This document shows, piece after piece, positions 35,878 through 44,605 of a DNA stretch of 64,000 bases. A program made the translations under genes and the position numbers. The stretch comes from Streptomyces sp. NBC_00353 (GTDB lineage Bacteria; Actinomycetota; Actinomycetes; Streptomycetales; Streptomycetaceae), in NCBI RefSeq assembly GCF_036108815.1, contig NZ_CP107985.1, forward strand, positions 2,356,001 through 2,420,000, read 5' to 3'. The notes beneath the pieces were generated by a model. The model saw nothing but the letters and a program-made list of their open reading frames with translations. It had not been told where the DNA came from and did no database searches. The first letter of the stretch is position 1, and each line of letters begins with the position of its first letter.

Positions 35878-37920
35878 TCAGTCCCCCGTCGGCGCCGTGG
35901 GCCGCTTCCGGTCATGGGCCTCCAGTGCTGCGCGGGCCCCGTGGACCACCTCGCCATGACGACCCTGGGCCTGCGCCAGCGCCAGGTCGATCGCCAGCCG
36001 CACCTTGGGGGCCTCCCCGTGGCCATAAGCAACGCCGGAGGTCTTCTGCCGGTTGCTCACCATGATCAGCGTCTGGGCCGCGCCCTCATGATGTTCATGG
36101 TGGAGCCACTTGCCGTAGGCCCACTCCCGTCGGCCGGCCACACCCGCGAAGAGAACACGCTTGTCGGTGACGGCGATCTCGCCCGCCCCCGTGTTCTCCG
36201 TGTGGCTCACGCCCTGTCGCGTACGGACCTCCACCAGCGACGCGGACGCGATCAGGAGCACGCGCTCGTCCCGTTTGCGGGCACCCCAGCGGAAGTCCGC
36301 CGCGCTGTACTCCGTGCCCCGTAGTTGACGTACGAAATCATGGTCGGCCGCGAGGCCGTCCCGGGTTCGCTGCCAGCCGGCCAGTTCGCGCTCGTATGCC
36401 TCCTGAGCACGCCGGAGCGCTTCCCGGCGACGGCGCGCATCGGCCTCCTGCCGTGCCACGCGGACACGAGCCGCACGCTGCTCGGCGGCCATCCGTGCGT
36501 TCTCCCGCCGACGGGCCCACCACGCGATGACCGCTCTGCGCCGCCGCCACAACAGAAACCCGCCGATAACCAGGACGAGCACTACGCCGGCCGCCCACAG
36601 CAGGGCGTTGCGGATGCGTGCAGCAGTCCAGTCGTCCGAGACGTGGACAGTGAGCTCCGTGCGGTTGATGTTGCCGTGGGCGTCGATGAGTCGGGCGACC
36701 AGCCTGTGGTTGCCGGGCGCTGAGTGCCAGCGGAACGTCCGGCGCTCCGCACCCAGGGTGACGGTCCGCTTCTCGCCCGCGCCGGACAGCGCCAGGCGGG
36801 CGCCCCGCTCTCCGGTCACGGTGAGGACTACGTCGCCGTACTTGGCACGTTCGGCGTCATACACAAGCCTCAGTGCTGGTGGAATGGTGTCCACTGTGAA
36901 GGTGCCTGAGCTCCCGGCGCCCGAGCGTCCGAAGGCGTCATTCAGGTTCACCAGCACACGGTGGGAACCGTCGTCGACCGAAATGGACACAGCGGCGTGC
37001 CCGTCGCTGTCGAGCCGCACGGGCTCGGACTCGCCTCCGGTGGAAACGATGCCTGCTGCACCGGGCGGCCCAGTGACTTCGACCTGCGTCGTTCCTCCGC
37101 CGACGGGAGGCTGGACACGCACCTGGGGCCGGAGCGTGTCCAGCGACACGGTGGCGGCGACCTCGGTACGCGTCCGGTTGCCCACCTCGTCCCGCACCAC
37201 GGCAGTGAGCCGGTACGAACCGTTGGGGAGCCAGAGCGAGTCCCGCACCATGCCGTCGTCACCGACCGTGCCGCTGAGCTGTTCCTTGCGGCCCTCGACA
37301 GTCACTTCGTACCGTGCACCCGCTTCGGCCTCGAAGGAGACCTGGACCGCGCCCGTCACCGCGTCGGCCGCAGTCACGACCGGCTTGCCCGCCTCGGGCC
37401 GGCTCGCGTCGACGGTTACGGAGAATTCCTCGCTCGCCTCGCTCGCGTTGTCGGCCGAATCGACGGCCACGACCGAGTAGGTGTGGTCACCGTCCTTCGC
37501 TTTGAAGGTGACCGTCTGCGCGGAGCCGGTGGCCGTGGCTCTGCTCACGACCGAGTCCTCGGCGTCCCGCACCTCGATCCGCGATCCCTTCTCGGCGGTC
37601 ACGATGACAGTGACGCGGCCACCGGCCACGGCCTTCGCGCTCTTGGTCCTCGGCCGGTCCGGCGCCTCGATGTCGTCGGCTTCTTCGTCTTCGGCTCCGG
37701 AGCCGGAGCCGGAGCTCGGCAGAGAGCTGTAGCCGCAATAGGTGAAGTACCCGAGGTCCCCACAGATGTAGGACCCGGTGTCGGACGGACAGGAGTGCCA
37801 GCGGTGGCACCCGTCCCGGTGCGCGGCCGCGGGCGGCGCGCCAACCCAGAGGGCGGCCGACGCGATGAGTAGCGCGAGTACGGCAGTAAGGGCACGACGA
37901 AGGCAGGTACGTATCTGCAC
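35878..37920 (-). CDS. Surface membrane protein with sandwich domains and a cytoplasmic PH-like tail
   Basis: 680 residues. A signal peptide (1-33) is followed by a short Cys/His motif HRDGCHRWHSCPSD...CGDLGYFTYC seen in many secreted bacterial proteins, then an acidic Ser/Gly linker. About four tandem Ig-like beta-sandwich repeats (about 95-440) come next, three of them bearing D-x-x-[RP]P boundaries (VDASRPEAG, LDTLRPQVR, VDTIPPALR). A single transmembrane helix (NALLWAAGVVLVLVIGGFLLW) precedes an Arg-rich coiled coil and a C-terminal region (ERVLLIASASLVEVRT to VRLAIDLALAQ) that resembles a bacterial PH-like fold. A link between extracellular sensing and the cytoplasm is plausible but unproven. 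It stands alone. Confidence 0.7.
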   Translation of the reverse strand: MQIRTCLRRALTAVLALLIASAALWVGAPPAAAHRDGCHRWHSCPSDTGSYICGDLGYFTYCGYSSLPSSGSGSGAEDEEADDIEAPDRPRTKSAKAVAGGRVTVIVTAEKGSRIEVRDAEDSVVSRATATGSAQTVTFKAKDGDHTYSVVAVDSADNASEASEEFSVTVDASRPEAGKPVVTAADAVTGAVQVSFEAEAGARYEVTVEGRKEQLSGTVGDDGMVRDSLWLPNGSYRLTAVVRDEVGNRTRTEVAATVSLDTLRPQVRVQPPVGGGTTQVEVTGPPGAAGIVSTGGESEPVRLDSDGHAAVSISVDDGSHRVLVNLNDAFGRSGAGSSGTFTVDTIPPALRLVYDAERAKYGDVVLTVTGERGARLALSGAGEKRTVTLGAERRTFRWHSAPGNHRLVARLIDAHGNINRTELTVHVSDDWTAARIRNALLWAAGVVLVLVIGGFLLWRRRRAVIAWWARRRENARMAAEQRAARVRVARQEADARRRREALRRAQEAYERELAGWQRTRDGLAADHDFVRQLRGTEYSAADFRWGARKRDERVLLIASASLVEVRTRQGVSHTENTGAGEIAVTDKRVLFAGVAGRREWAYGKWLHHEHHEGAAQTLIMVSNRQKTSGVAYGHGEAPKVRLAIDLALAQAQGRHGEVVHGARAALEAHDRKRPTAPTGD

Positions 37921-38115
37921 GTGGCTGGTCCCCCCAGCTCAGCGACGGCTCAATGCACGCCGGATGCGGGATGGTGTCAGACAATGTGAAGAAATTGCAA
38001 GTTACCTGTGGAGAAGCCCGGCTGGCCGATCCGGTCATACCGGCGACGGCGTTCGATGTGCCACCCACGCGGTAATTGCGAGGTGAGGCCACACGGCCAT
38101 CAGGCCTAACTCGTC

Positions 38116-38304
38116 CTGGATATCTATGAGTTGCTCACCCTCATCGGTGAGACCCGGATCGACGAGGGAAGCAACCTCGTCGACACCTACTACCGCTGTG
38201 ACCAGAACGACGCGCAGCGGTTTCGCCTGGCCAAGGGCCTCCAGCCCTCCCTCAACCGCAGCGCCTGCCGCGCCGTGTGGCGGATACTCCGCCGTGACGA
38301 GTGA
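38116..38304 (+). pseudogene. Coding remnant of an unidentified protein
   Basis: The frame LDIYELLTLIGETRIDEG to AVWRILRRDE* shows strong G/C bias at third codon positions, as in real genes, and ends at TGA 38302-38304. No ATG or GTG opens it; a TAA (38107-38109) lies in frame just upstream, and only TTG 38131 or CTG 38116 could start it, without a ribosome binding site. It is most simply a decayed 3' gene end. I do not recognise the family. The rest of the 476-bp gap 37921-38396 shows nothing else. Confidence 0.4.
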
Positions 38305-38396
38305 GGGGACGACGCGGCCTGACGTCCTGGGGCCGGACATACGCGTGGGACCTGTCACGGCGGTGAGCGGCAGGTCCCACGGAGTTGCGACAGGAC

Positions 38397-38609
38397 TCAG
38401 GACGACCGGTCGGCGGCCAAGCCGACGAACCCGCACCATGCATGGGGGGAGACGGTCAGGACCGGTCCGGCGGTGACCTTTGAGTCCCGGATGTGTACGG
38501 CTCCGGTGGCGTTGGCCACCTCCACGCAGTCGCCCCCTTCGGCGCCGCTGTAGCTGCTCTTGAACCAGGCAAGTTCCCGAGCTGCGACCGAAGTCTCTGC
38601 TGTGTTCAT
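38397..38609 (-). CDS. DUF397 protein
   Basis: A 70-residue protein with the DUF397 signature: WFKSSYSGAEGGDCVEVAN followed by VHIRDSK and a short C-terminal strand. Its ATG overlaps the stop of the upstream XRE regulator (ATGA). Such pairs with XRE/DUF5753 proteins are numerous in Streptomyces and resemble the whiJ and abaA developmental loci, where the small protein is thought to modulate the DNA-binding partner. Confidence 0.9.
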   Translation of the reverse strand: MNTAETSVAARELAWFKSSYSGAEGGDCVEVANATGAVHIRDSKVTAGPVLTVSPHAWCGFVGLAADRSS

Positions 38610-39478
38610 AGCTCTCCCAGCAACTTCTCGACGAATCCCTGGGTCTCGCGCGGAGTGAGAGCCTGGGACCGGATGATCCCATAGCGCGCAGCGGCGAGAC
38701 GGACCTCTTCACGATCCGTCAGCAGGCTACTTCGCCCTTGGACCTCCATGTACGTGAGCTGCTCGCCACCCTTGCGCGTGATGACGGTGAATGGGCCGTC
38801 CACACCCGCGTTGTCCTCACGGTCGAGGGGCATGACCTGGATCTCGACATTGCGCTTCTGACCGATGAGCAGCAGTTGTTCGAGCTGCCCTCGCAACACC
38901 GATCTCCCGCCAAGTGGCCTACGCAGAACGGTCTCTTCAAGCACGAAGCTGAGCAGTGGCGCGGGCCAGCGATTGAAGATTTCCTGTCGAGCGAGACGGG
39001 CTGACACTCGCAGCTCAATCGTCTCCTCGTCCAGCAGCGGGCGCCGCATGGCGAGCAATGCCCGCGTGTATTCCTCCGTCTGCAACAGCCCCTTGACGAC
39101 GTGCGTGTCATAGGCGCACAGCTCGACCGCCTCCGCCTCCAGGCGCGCCATGTCCCGGAAGAAGGCCGGGTACTGCGCCCGCGCCACCTCCTCCTTCAGC
39201 GCCTTGAGAACGCCCCCGGCATCCAGTACCTCGTCCGCCCGGTCGATGAACCTCGGCGGCGGGATACGCCTCCCCTGCTCGAAGGACGCGACCGACTGCC
39301 CCGCGTAGCCCACGAGCTTCCCGAACTCGGACCGCTCCAGCCCCGCTCGAATCCGCAGCAGCTTCAACTGCTTCCCGAACGCGGCCACCACGCCCGATCC
39401 CGGTTCGTCCTCCGGCCGGGTCCCGGCGTCATCCCGTACGCCGTGCTCGCCCTGTTCCATCGGCTCCGAAGAGTCCAT
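38606..39478 (-). CDS. XRE-family regulator with DUF5753 domain (WhiJ-like)
   Basis: 290 residues from ATG 39478 (ATG 39460 is possible). A helix-turn-helix at about 35-85 (LKLLRIRAGLERSEFGKLVG, then SVASFEQGRRIPPP) is followed by the DUF5753 ligand-like domain (GLLQTEEYTRALLAM, RQEIFNRWPAPLLSFVLEETVL, IQVMPLD, LTYMEVQ, ALTPRETQGFVEKLL). It is coupled to the DUF397 gene and divergent from an ATP-binding protein gene, the classic three-gene arrangement around WhiJ/AbaA-type regulators. Regulation of the divergent gene through the 148-bp gap is likely. Confidence 0.9.
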   Translation of the reverse strand: MDSSEPMEQGEHGVRDDAGTRPEDEPGSGVVAAFGKQLKLLRIRAGLERSEFGKLVGYAGQSVASFEQGRRIPPPRFIDRADEVLDAGGVLKALKEEVARAQYPAFFRDMARLEAEAVELCAYDTHVVKGLLQTEEYTRALLAMRRPLLDEETIELRVSARLARQEIFNRWPAPLLSFVLEETVLRRPLGGRSVLRGQLEQLLLIGQKRNVEIQVMPLDREDNAGVDGPFTVITRKGGEQLTYMEVQGRSSLLTDREEVRLAAARYGIIRSQALTPRETQGFVEKLLGEL

Positions 39479-39626
39479 CGGCCCCACCACCTCACCGGCC
39501 CAACGCCGCGCCCCGAACTTCGTCACGCGGCGCGCCTCGTACACACCGCACGCCGTCGCGTACAACCAACACCCGACGGCGCGTCACTCCTGGTCACGCT
39601 ACGCCACTGAACGTCACCGTGAGGAC

Positions 39627-40091
39627 ATGACGAGCAAGCAGCCACTCCCCGTACGTCTCACCCGCACCGGCCAACCCCGGTTCCCCTGGCAGCACTTCAC
39701 GATGCGTTTCAGTTCCACCCCACGCGGTGCCCGTCTCGCCCGACGCCTGGCCGGGGAACGCCTCGACGCCTGGGGAATCCCTTACGGCAGCGACGCCCAC
39801 GACGTGCTGACGCTTATCGTGGCGGAGCTCAGCGCGAACGCCGTACGCCACGGGCGCGTACCCGGCCGCGACTTCCGCCTCCGGCTCTCGGCCGAGCGCA
39901 CGACTCTGCGCGTGGAGGTCACCGACTCACGCGGCAAGAGCGTTCCGGCCCTGGCCGAACCGTCCAACGAACTGGACGGACGCCGCGGCCTCCTCCTGGT
40001 GGCCGCACTCACCGACCGCTGGGGCTGGTATCCGTGCATCGACGGGCCCGGCAAAACGGTGTGGGCCGTTCTGGACGTGGACCTGTCGTAA
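39627..40091 (+). CDS. ATP-binding protein, anti-sigma-factor (RsbW)-like HATPase
   Basis: A 154-residue single-domain GHKL ATPase. The N-box reads ELSANAVRHG, the G1-like box VEVTDSRGK and the G2 region GRRGLLLVAALTDRWG. There is no histidine kinase phospho-acceptor domain, so it most likely binds a sigma factor or a regulator, as RsbW/SpoIIAB relatives do. It is divergent from the XRE/DUF397 pair with which it forms a functional trio. Confidence 0.85.
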   Translation: MTSKQPLPVRLTRTGQPRFPWQHFTMRFSSTPRGARLARRLAGERLDAWGIPYGSDAHDVLTLIVAELSANAVRHGRVPGRDFRLRLSAERTTLRVEVTDSRGKSVPALAEPSNELDGRRGLLLVAALTDRWGWYPCIDGPGKTVWAVLDVDLS

Positions 40092-40155
40092 TCGCACATC
40101 CACCGCGCGACCGCCCCACCCCACCGGCCCGGAACCCCTCCCCCAGCGCCGCCGA

Positions 40156-40248
40156 TCACCGCCAGGTGATCGACACGACCCGGCCGGCAGCTCCGCAGGA
40201 GTACCCCAGTTGCGGCGTGCTGCGAACGGTTGATCCGCTGCTCCACAT
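40156..40248 (-). pseudogene. 5' stub of a second ATP-binding protein gene
   Basis: Twelve nt beyond the stop of the 170-residue gene, ATG 40248 opens a short frame MWSSGSTVRSTPQLGYS that soon stops (40156-40158). Its DNA matches the start region of the broken ATP-binding gene at 44177-44605 (about 41 of 46 positions). It looks like the surviving head of a gene whose body is found only at the second locus. Confidence 0.5.
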
Positions 40249-40353
40249 GGCGCAGGCGGGTCACAGCTTGAACACCACTCCGCGCCATGTCCATCCCGCG
40301 TCGAGGACCGCGGCCCGCAGGGGATCCTTCATCTCTCCGGGGTCGAAGCGGAA
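40205..40353. repeat. Duplicated segment, copy 1
   Basis: Bases 40205-40250 (CCCAGTTGCGGCGTGCTGCG onward) and 40251-40353 recur, with few mismatches and a roughly 50-bp insertion between them, at 44572-44617 and about 44663-44774. The copy spans the 3' end of the 170-residue gene and the 5' stub of the ATP-binding gene. Confidence 0.75.
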
Positions 40354-40773
40354 CACCTCCGTCTTGTGCAGGCGGCCGTCGGCTCCCCGCTCGACCTCCC
40401 ACTTCCGGGAAACTGCGGTCACCTGTCCACGGGAGTACTCGCGCGACGTCCGCAGGCTGGGCGTGTCCCCGACCCACGTGACCTCCCACTGCTCGTCGAA
40501 GGTACGGACTTCGTGCTTCTCCGGGATCAGGCGCATCCGGGTCTTGATGGTCCGGTCCAGCCCGGTTCGGACGAAGAACGTGCGCAGGGCAGGTTCCAGG
40601 ATCCGCCACTCCGCCACCAGGCCGTCACCCTCCTTGGGGGTGGCATTGCGCACGCGGTACGGCACGTCCGGGCCGTTGATCGCGAGCAGCGCGGCCCGGA
40701 CTTCCTCGGCGGAACGCGGTGCGACACCACTGCTGGGGCGCTTGGTGCCGGTCAGTCTGTCAAAGATGCCCAT
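40261..40773 (-). CDS. Conserved hypothetical protein (170 residues)
   Basis: A soluble protein starting MGIFDRLTGTKRPSSGV and containing VAEWRILEPALRTFFVRTGLDRTIKTRMRL split by short turns, then FDEQWEVTWVG and a C-terminal DPLRAAVLDAGWTWRGVVFKL. Alternating strands suggest one alpha+beta domain; there are no membrane or metal motifs. I do not recognise a function. Its last third is duplicated as a relic at 44674-44774. Confidence 0.65.
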   Translation of the reverse strand: MGIFDRLTGTKRPSSGVAPRSAEEVRAALLAINGPDVPYRVRNATPKEGDGLVAEWRILEPALRTFFVRTGLDRTIKTRMRLIPEKHEVRTFDEQWEVTWVGDTPSLRTSREYSRGQVTAVSRKWEVERGADGRLHKTEVFRFDPGEMKDPLRAAVLDAGWTWRGVVFKL

Positions 40774-41026
40774 CAGATCAATCTAGGAATGTCCGGCTAC
40801 TCGACGCAAAATCCCCGGTCCGACTGCGCCGCAAGCACCGCACCACCCCCGGTCGTTCGACGCGGTGGCCGCCGACACTGCCGCCGGGCACTCGGAAAAG
40901 CATGTCCCTTCTGGTAGCCACGCAGCTGATCACCGGTCAGTACGGCGCTGCCCGGCGTGTGGGTCCCAGTACCTGGCGAGCAGGACGTGGCAACACGGAC
41001 CGCGGCGTAGGCGCGCGGCGTGGCAC

Positions 41027-41180
41027 AAAGAGCTTGTTCATGTTGAACAGATAGCCGTCGATGCGCAGCCCACCGGCCTGATGCTCGGGTGAAGCCCCGT
41101 CGAGCACGACGCCGGCCAGGTGGAGGGCGTGGTGGTAGCAGGAGTTGAGACGGGTGGGGTGCCAGACGGGCAGCGCCTGG
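41027..41180 (-). pseudogene. mcrC: McrC-like restriction subunit remnant
   Basis: On the minus strand about 50 codons read RGQALPVWHPTRLNSCYHHA, then LHLAGVVLDGASPEHQAGG and GYLFNMNKLF. This agrees with the conserved core of McrC proteins (T-x-R-L-N-x-x-Y, A-L-x-L-A, S-x-E, G-[FY]-L-x-[DN]-M-N-K-x-F-E). No start, no catalytic C-terminus and no mcrB survive. The rest of the 545-bp gap (40774-41318) shows no other gene. Confidence 0.5.
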
Positions 41181-41318
41181 CCGCGGATGAGCCCAGGTCT
41201 GCTCGACCGCCGGCGCTCGGGTACCGGCCAGAACCCTTGGCGCCGGGATGGCGCTTAATGACCTCGACGTCGACAGAGGACCGTACGGGGTCCGTACGGG
41301 GTGGACGGCCCGGCCGCT

Positions 41319-42380
41319 TCACCGGCCCGCGGTGAGGGTGTCCAGGAGGGCGGCGGTGAACTCCTTGGGTTTGTCAATGTGTACGGCGTGGCCGGCGTCC
41401 GGGATGGCGGTCTCGCGAACGGGGCCGCCGGTGGCGGCGTAGCGATCGAGTGCGTGGCGGGTCTGGGCGACCATGGGCTGGGCGGGGCAGTGCTCGGCGC
41501 CGGGCCAGCCGGGGACGGCGCCGAGTGCACCGAGGTGGGCGAGGTCGAAGAGGGAGGTGTCGGAGACGATGAGGTCGTCGGTGCCGCGGATCCAGCCGAT
41601 GGGCGGTTTGGGATCGATCCGGTGCAGGTCGTCGATGCGGAAGTGGGTGGGGGCCATGGCGTTGAGGACACCTCGGGGGCCGGGGGCGGTGCCGGGCCAT
41701 TGGTCGCTGGGACGGGTGTCGCCGGGGTAGTGGTCGTCGCCGGTGCGGGTGGAGAGCATGGCGTCGACGAAGGCATCCTCAAGGGCGGGGCGGAGCGGCG
41801 GTTTGACGTAGCTGGAGGCAAGGACGGCGCGAGGTGAGAGCGGTGAGTCCTCGCTGCGGTCGCCGTCTTTGAGACGCTGGACGAATTCGGGGTTGACGGT
41901 GCCTGCGCCGGAGCCGGCGCCGTCGGGGTGGTTGAGCCGGCCGTCGGGGCCGTGGGTGCCGCCGAAGCCGTACGGGGAAACGGGGTTGACGAGGGTGAGG
42001 CTGCGGACGGCAGCGGGTTGATCGCGGAGGTGTTGGAGAGCGATGCCGCCGCCCATGCTCCAGCCGACGAGGTGGACGCGGTCGAGCGCGAGAGTGTCAC
42101 AAAGGGCAGTGAGGTCGTCGCTGAAATCCCGGACGCCGCGGGTGGCGTCGACGGGGAGGGCGTCGGTGTCGCCGAAGCCGCGGAGGTCTACGGCAAGGGG
42201 GCGGTAGGGGTGGGGCAGGTCGAGCATGGTCTGTTGCCAGAAGGTGGCGGCGGAGACGTTGCCGTGGACGAAGAGGACGGGTTCGCCGGTCCGGTCGGGG
42301 AGTTCGAGGAGGTTGAGGGTGAGCCGGGGGGTGGTGATCCGTCGAGCGCGGATGCCGGGGAGAAGTGCGGGCGAGGTCAT
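41319..42380 (-). CDS. Alpha/beta hydrolase (cytoplasmic)
   Basis: 353 residues from ATG 42380 (AAGGA 6 nt upstream); the longer frame to 42914 overlaps the neighbouring hydrolase and is rejected. The oxyanion segment is VLFVHGNVS, the nucleophile elbow GWSMGGG, an acid is likely in GTDDLIV, and the catalytic His lies in DAGHAVHIDKP. There is no signal peptide. It follows the secreted hydrolase gene by 23 nt on the same strand, so they are probably co-transcribed and may act sequentially on one ester substrate. Confidence 0.85.
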   Translation of the reverse strand: MTSPALLPGIRARRITTPRLTLNLLELPDRTGEPVLFVHGNVSAATFWQQTMLDLPHPYRPLAVDLRGFGDTDALPVDATRGVRDFSDDLTALCDTLALDRVHLVGWSMGGGIALQHLRDQPAAVRSLTLVNPVSPYGFGGTHGPDGRLNHPDGAGSGAGTVNPEFVQRLKDGDRSEDSPLSPRAVLASSYVKPPLRPALEDAFVDAMLSTRTGDDHYPGDTRPSDQWPGTAPGPRGVLNAMAPTHFRIDDLHRIDPKPPIGWIRGTDDLIVSDTSLFDLAHLGALGAVPGWPGAEHCPAQPMVAQTRHALDRYAATGGPVRETAIPDAGHAVHIDKPKEFTAALLDTLTAGR

Positions 42381-42403
42381 GGTCCGTCCTTGGGAGTGGC
42401 GGG

Positions 42404-43663
42404 TCAGCCGAGCCAGGCGGCGATCTGGGCGCTGGCGGAGGAGTGCCAGCCGAGTTGGAGGTGGTTGGCGGTGGTGATGAGGGCGGTGCCGGCAACGTTG
42501 GCGATGCCGGTGCGGTCGAGGGCACTGTTCACGAAGACCACACCGTCGCTGGGGCCGCGGTTCTCGTTGTAGATGCCGAGGACGTTGGGGGATCCACCGG
42601 CGAGAAGGTAGGTGGCGACGGTGCCGGGGATGCCTGCCTTGTGGAGGGGGGTGATCAGGGAGCCGGCGTCGATTGCGGTCTGGATGCCGCTGCCGGAGGT
42701 GTAGAAGCCCTGGCCACCGTGGTAGGTGGTGTACCAGTCCTGTTGGGTTGTGTCGATGCCGTAGGTGGCGTCCCAGCGGGCGAGCATCTGACGCTGTCCA
42801 GGGTAGACGTCGTAGCCGTCGGTGGGGGCGAAGGCGAATTCGGGGTGGGCGGTGTAGGTGCCGTAGCAGGTCATGTAGAGGTGGGGCGAGGGTGCGTTGA
42901 CGCTGCCGCCGCACTGGGGCCAGATGCTGAAGTCGTGGGCCCAGCCGTGGGCGTAGGGGTAGTCGTAGCCGCCGTTGGGGCCGCCGAGGGTGATGAGGCG
43001 GCGTACGTCTCCGGCGTAGGGGCGTCCCCAGGTGGGGCGCAGTGAGGAGACGTAGGCTCGTGTCGACATCTCCCCCTTGCTCCAGCCGACGAGGTCTACC
43101 TGGCTGACGCCGAGCCGGTCCTTGATGGCGGCGATGGCGTCGCCGACCTGCTGGGCCTGCATCAGGTTGTCGCCTTGCTTGTGGGCGAAGTTGACGGCGA
43201 AGACGCGGTAGCCGCGGGCGGCGAGGTACTGCATGAGTCCGGTGCTGGGGCAGGAGGCCGTACCGCAGCCGTAGCCACCGGCTTCGCCGGGGTTCGCCCA
43301 GGCGCGGTCAGCGTTGTCGTTGGCGCCGTGGACGAGGAGGACTGGGGTCTGGCGACTGCCGCTGTTCCAGCCGGGGGCGGAGTAGAGGAGGAAGCGGCCT
43401 GAGTAGGGCTGCTTGACGCCGCCGAAGAAGGTGCGTCGCTGACCGTCCTGGTCGCCACGACCGTCCTGGGGGTACTGCTCGGCATGGAAGCCGCTGGTGG
43501 TGTCGAGGTAGCGGTCGACGCGGTCCCAGCCATTGGCGACGCTGGTGTAGGTGGCTTCGAGGGTGAGGTAGCTGGGTGGGGCGGCGTGGGCCGGTGTGGT
43601 GGCTGCTCCGAGGCTCAGCAGTGTGAGAAGCAGGCCGAGCAAAGTGCTCGTTGCTCTGCGCAT
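42404..43663 (-). CDS. Secreted lipase/esterase-like alpha/beta hydrolase
   Basis: 419 residues from ATG 43663 (GGGAG 7-8 nt upstream; the longer frame from 43753 adds a non-signal extension). The signal peptide MRRATSTLLGLLLTLLSLG ends near AHAAPP. VLLVHGANDN and nucleophile motif GWSKGE identify an alpha/beta hydrolase; the probable His is in TANHLQLGW. Several Cys pairs (YGCGTASCPS; WPQCGGS / MTCYG) suggest disulphides. The length and Cys pattern recall secreted Streptomyces lipases; polyester depolymerases are an alternative. Confidence 0.82.
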   Translation of the reverse strand: MRRATSTLLGLLLTLLSLGAATTPAHAAPPSYLTLEATYTSVANGWDRVDRYLDTTSGFHAEQYPQDGRGDQDGQRRTFFGGVKQPYSGRFLLYSAPGWNSGSRQTPVLLVHGANDNADRAWANPGEAGGYGCGTASCPSTGLMQYLAARGYRVFAVNFAHKQGDNLMQAQQVGDAIAAIKDRLGVSQVDLVGWSKGEMSTRAYVSSLRPTWGRPYAGDVRRLITLGGPNGGYDYPYAHGWAHDFSIWPQCGGSVNAPSPHLYMTCYGTYTAHPEFAFAPTDGYDVYPGQRQMLARWDATYGIDTTQQDWYTTYHGGQGFYTSGSGIQTAIDAGSLITPLHKAGIPGTVATYLLAGGSPNVLGIYNENRGPSDGVVFVNSALDRTGIANVAGTALITTANHLQLGWHSSASAQIAAWLG

Positions 43664-44176
43664 CGCGGCTCTCCCGTCCGGGGGCGGACTCGGCGGTTCG
43701 AGTCCGTCACGGTAGGACGGTGCGGGGGACCTTCCCATGGGGCGGGCAGCCATAGGTGCGGGCCAAAGGAGTGTGTCGTGCCGCCATGTGCTGGGTCCCG
43801 AAACCCGGGTTTCGAGGCCCGAGTTACGGCACCGCCCTCGTCATTCTTTCGTGGGTAGGTCCCAGGATCTTCGGCCGAGTCCTGAGCTTCGGAATCCGGG
43901 CGCCGGGACATGAGCGGCGAGACCCGGGCACCGGGATCCGAGTGCCTTCTTTGACCGGCGGGGTCATAGGGGGTGGGAAACCCCCCTGACCTCCCCGACC
44001 CGTAACGGCGAGCAAGTACGACCAATCGTGATCGGCTTGCGACGCGTCGTCGCGGCCACGTCACCACACCCGTCGCCTAACGTGATGTACGCGGTCTCGT
44101 TGCCGGACTTCGCGGCATGCTCAAGTCCCCCTGACCCGGCCTGACGTGGGCAAGCACAGCCCCCTGCCTGCGCCCT
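43664..44176. other. Intergenic region with palindromes, no gene
   Basis: GAAACCCGGGTTTC at 43800-43813 is a perfect 14-bp palindrome. An imperfect G-rich/C-rich hairpin spans 43960-43996 (GGTCAT-AGGGGG against CCCCCC-TGACC). The frames here lack coding-type third-position bias. The promoter of the secreted hydrolase presumably lies at the left end. Confidence 0.5.
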
Positions 44177-44605
44177 CAACAGTGCACTTCGGCCCACACG
44201 CACTTGGTGCAGACATCGAGAACCGCGCATCCCCAGCGTCTCGCGTACGCCTCGACGAGCAGCAGACCGCGCCCGGTCTCGTCCTCCGGACCGCAAGACT
44301 TCGGAGCTGTAGCCGGGGGAGGCGCTCGGGGCGGGTGTCGGTGACCTCGATACGGACGGTCTCGGGCAACAACCGCAGCGCCAGCCGGAAGTCTCGACCC
44401 GGCAGGCGTTCATGGGTGATCGCGTTGGACGCGAGCTCTGCCGTGACAAGTGCGACGGCCTGCGCGGCAGCCGAGTCGTGTGGGACTCCACGCCACTCGG
44501 TCAGTTGCTGAACGGCAAGATTACGAGCGAGTCGTGCACCGCGGCGGGTGCTGCTGAGCCGCAGCGTGAAACCCAGTTGCGGCGTTCTGCGAACGGCTGA
44601 TCCGC
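44177..44605 (-). pseudogene. Frameshifted ATP-binding (RsbW-like) protein gene
   Basis: The first frame gives LRLSSTRRGARLARNLAVQQ and the N-box ELASNAITHERLPGRDF. The domain then continues in another frame as EDETGRGLLLVEAYARRWG and ends VWAEVHC* (stop 44177-44179). The switch maps to a run of five G on the plus strand at 44315-44319; one extra base there would restore a full domain. The expected ATG is also missing: the position aligned with ATG 40248 reads ATC. It is a paralogue of 39627-40091. Confidence 0.7.

Noticed and set aside
43756..43989. Plus-strand 77-residue open frame
   Set aside because: It overlaps palindromic, GC-skewed intergenic DNA and lacks coding-type codon bias.
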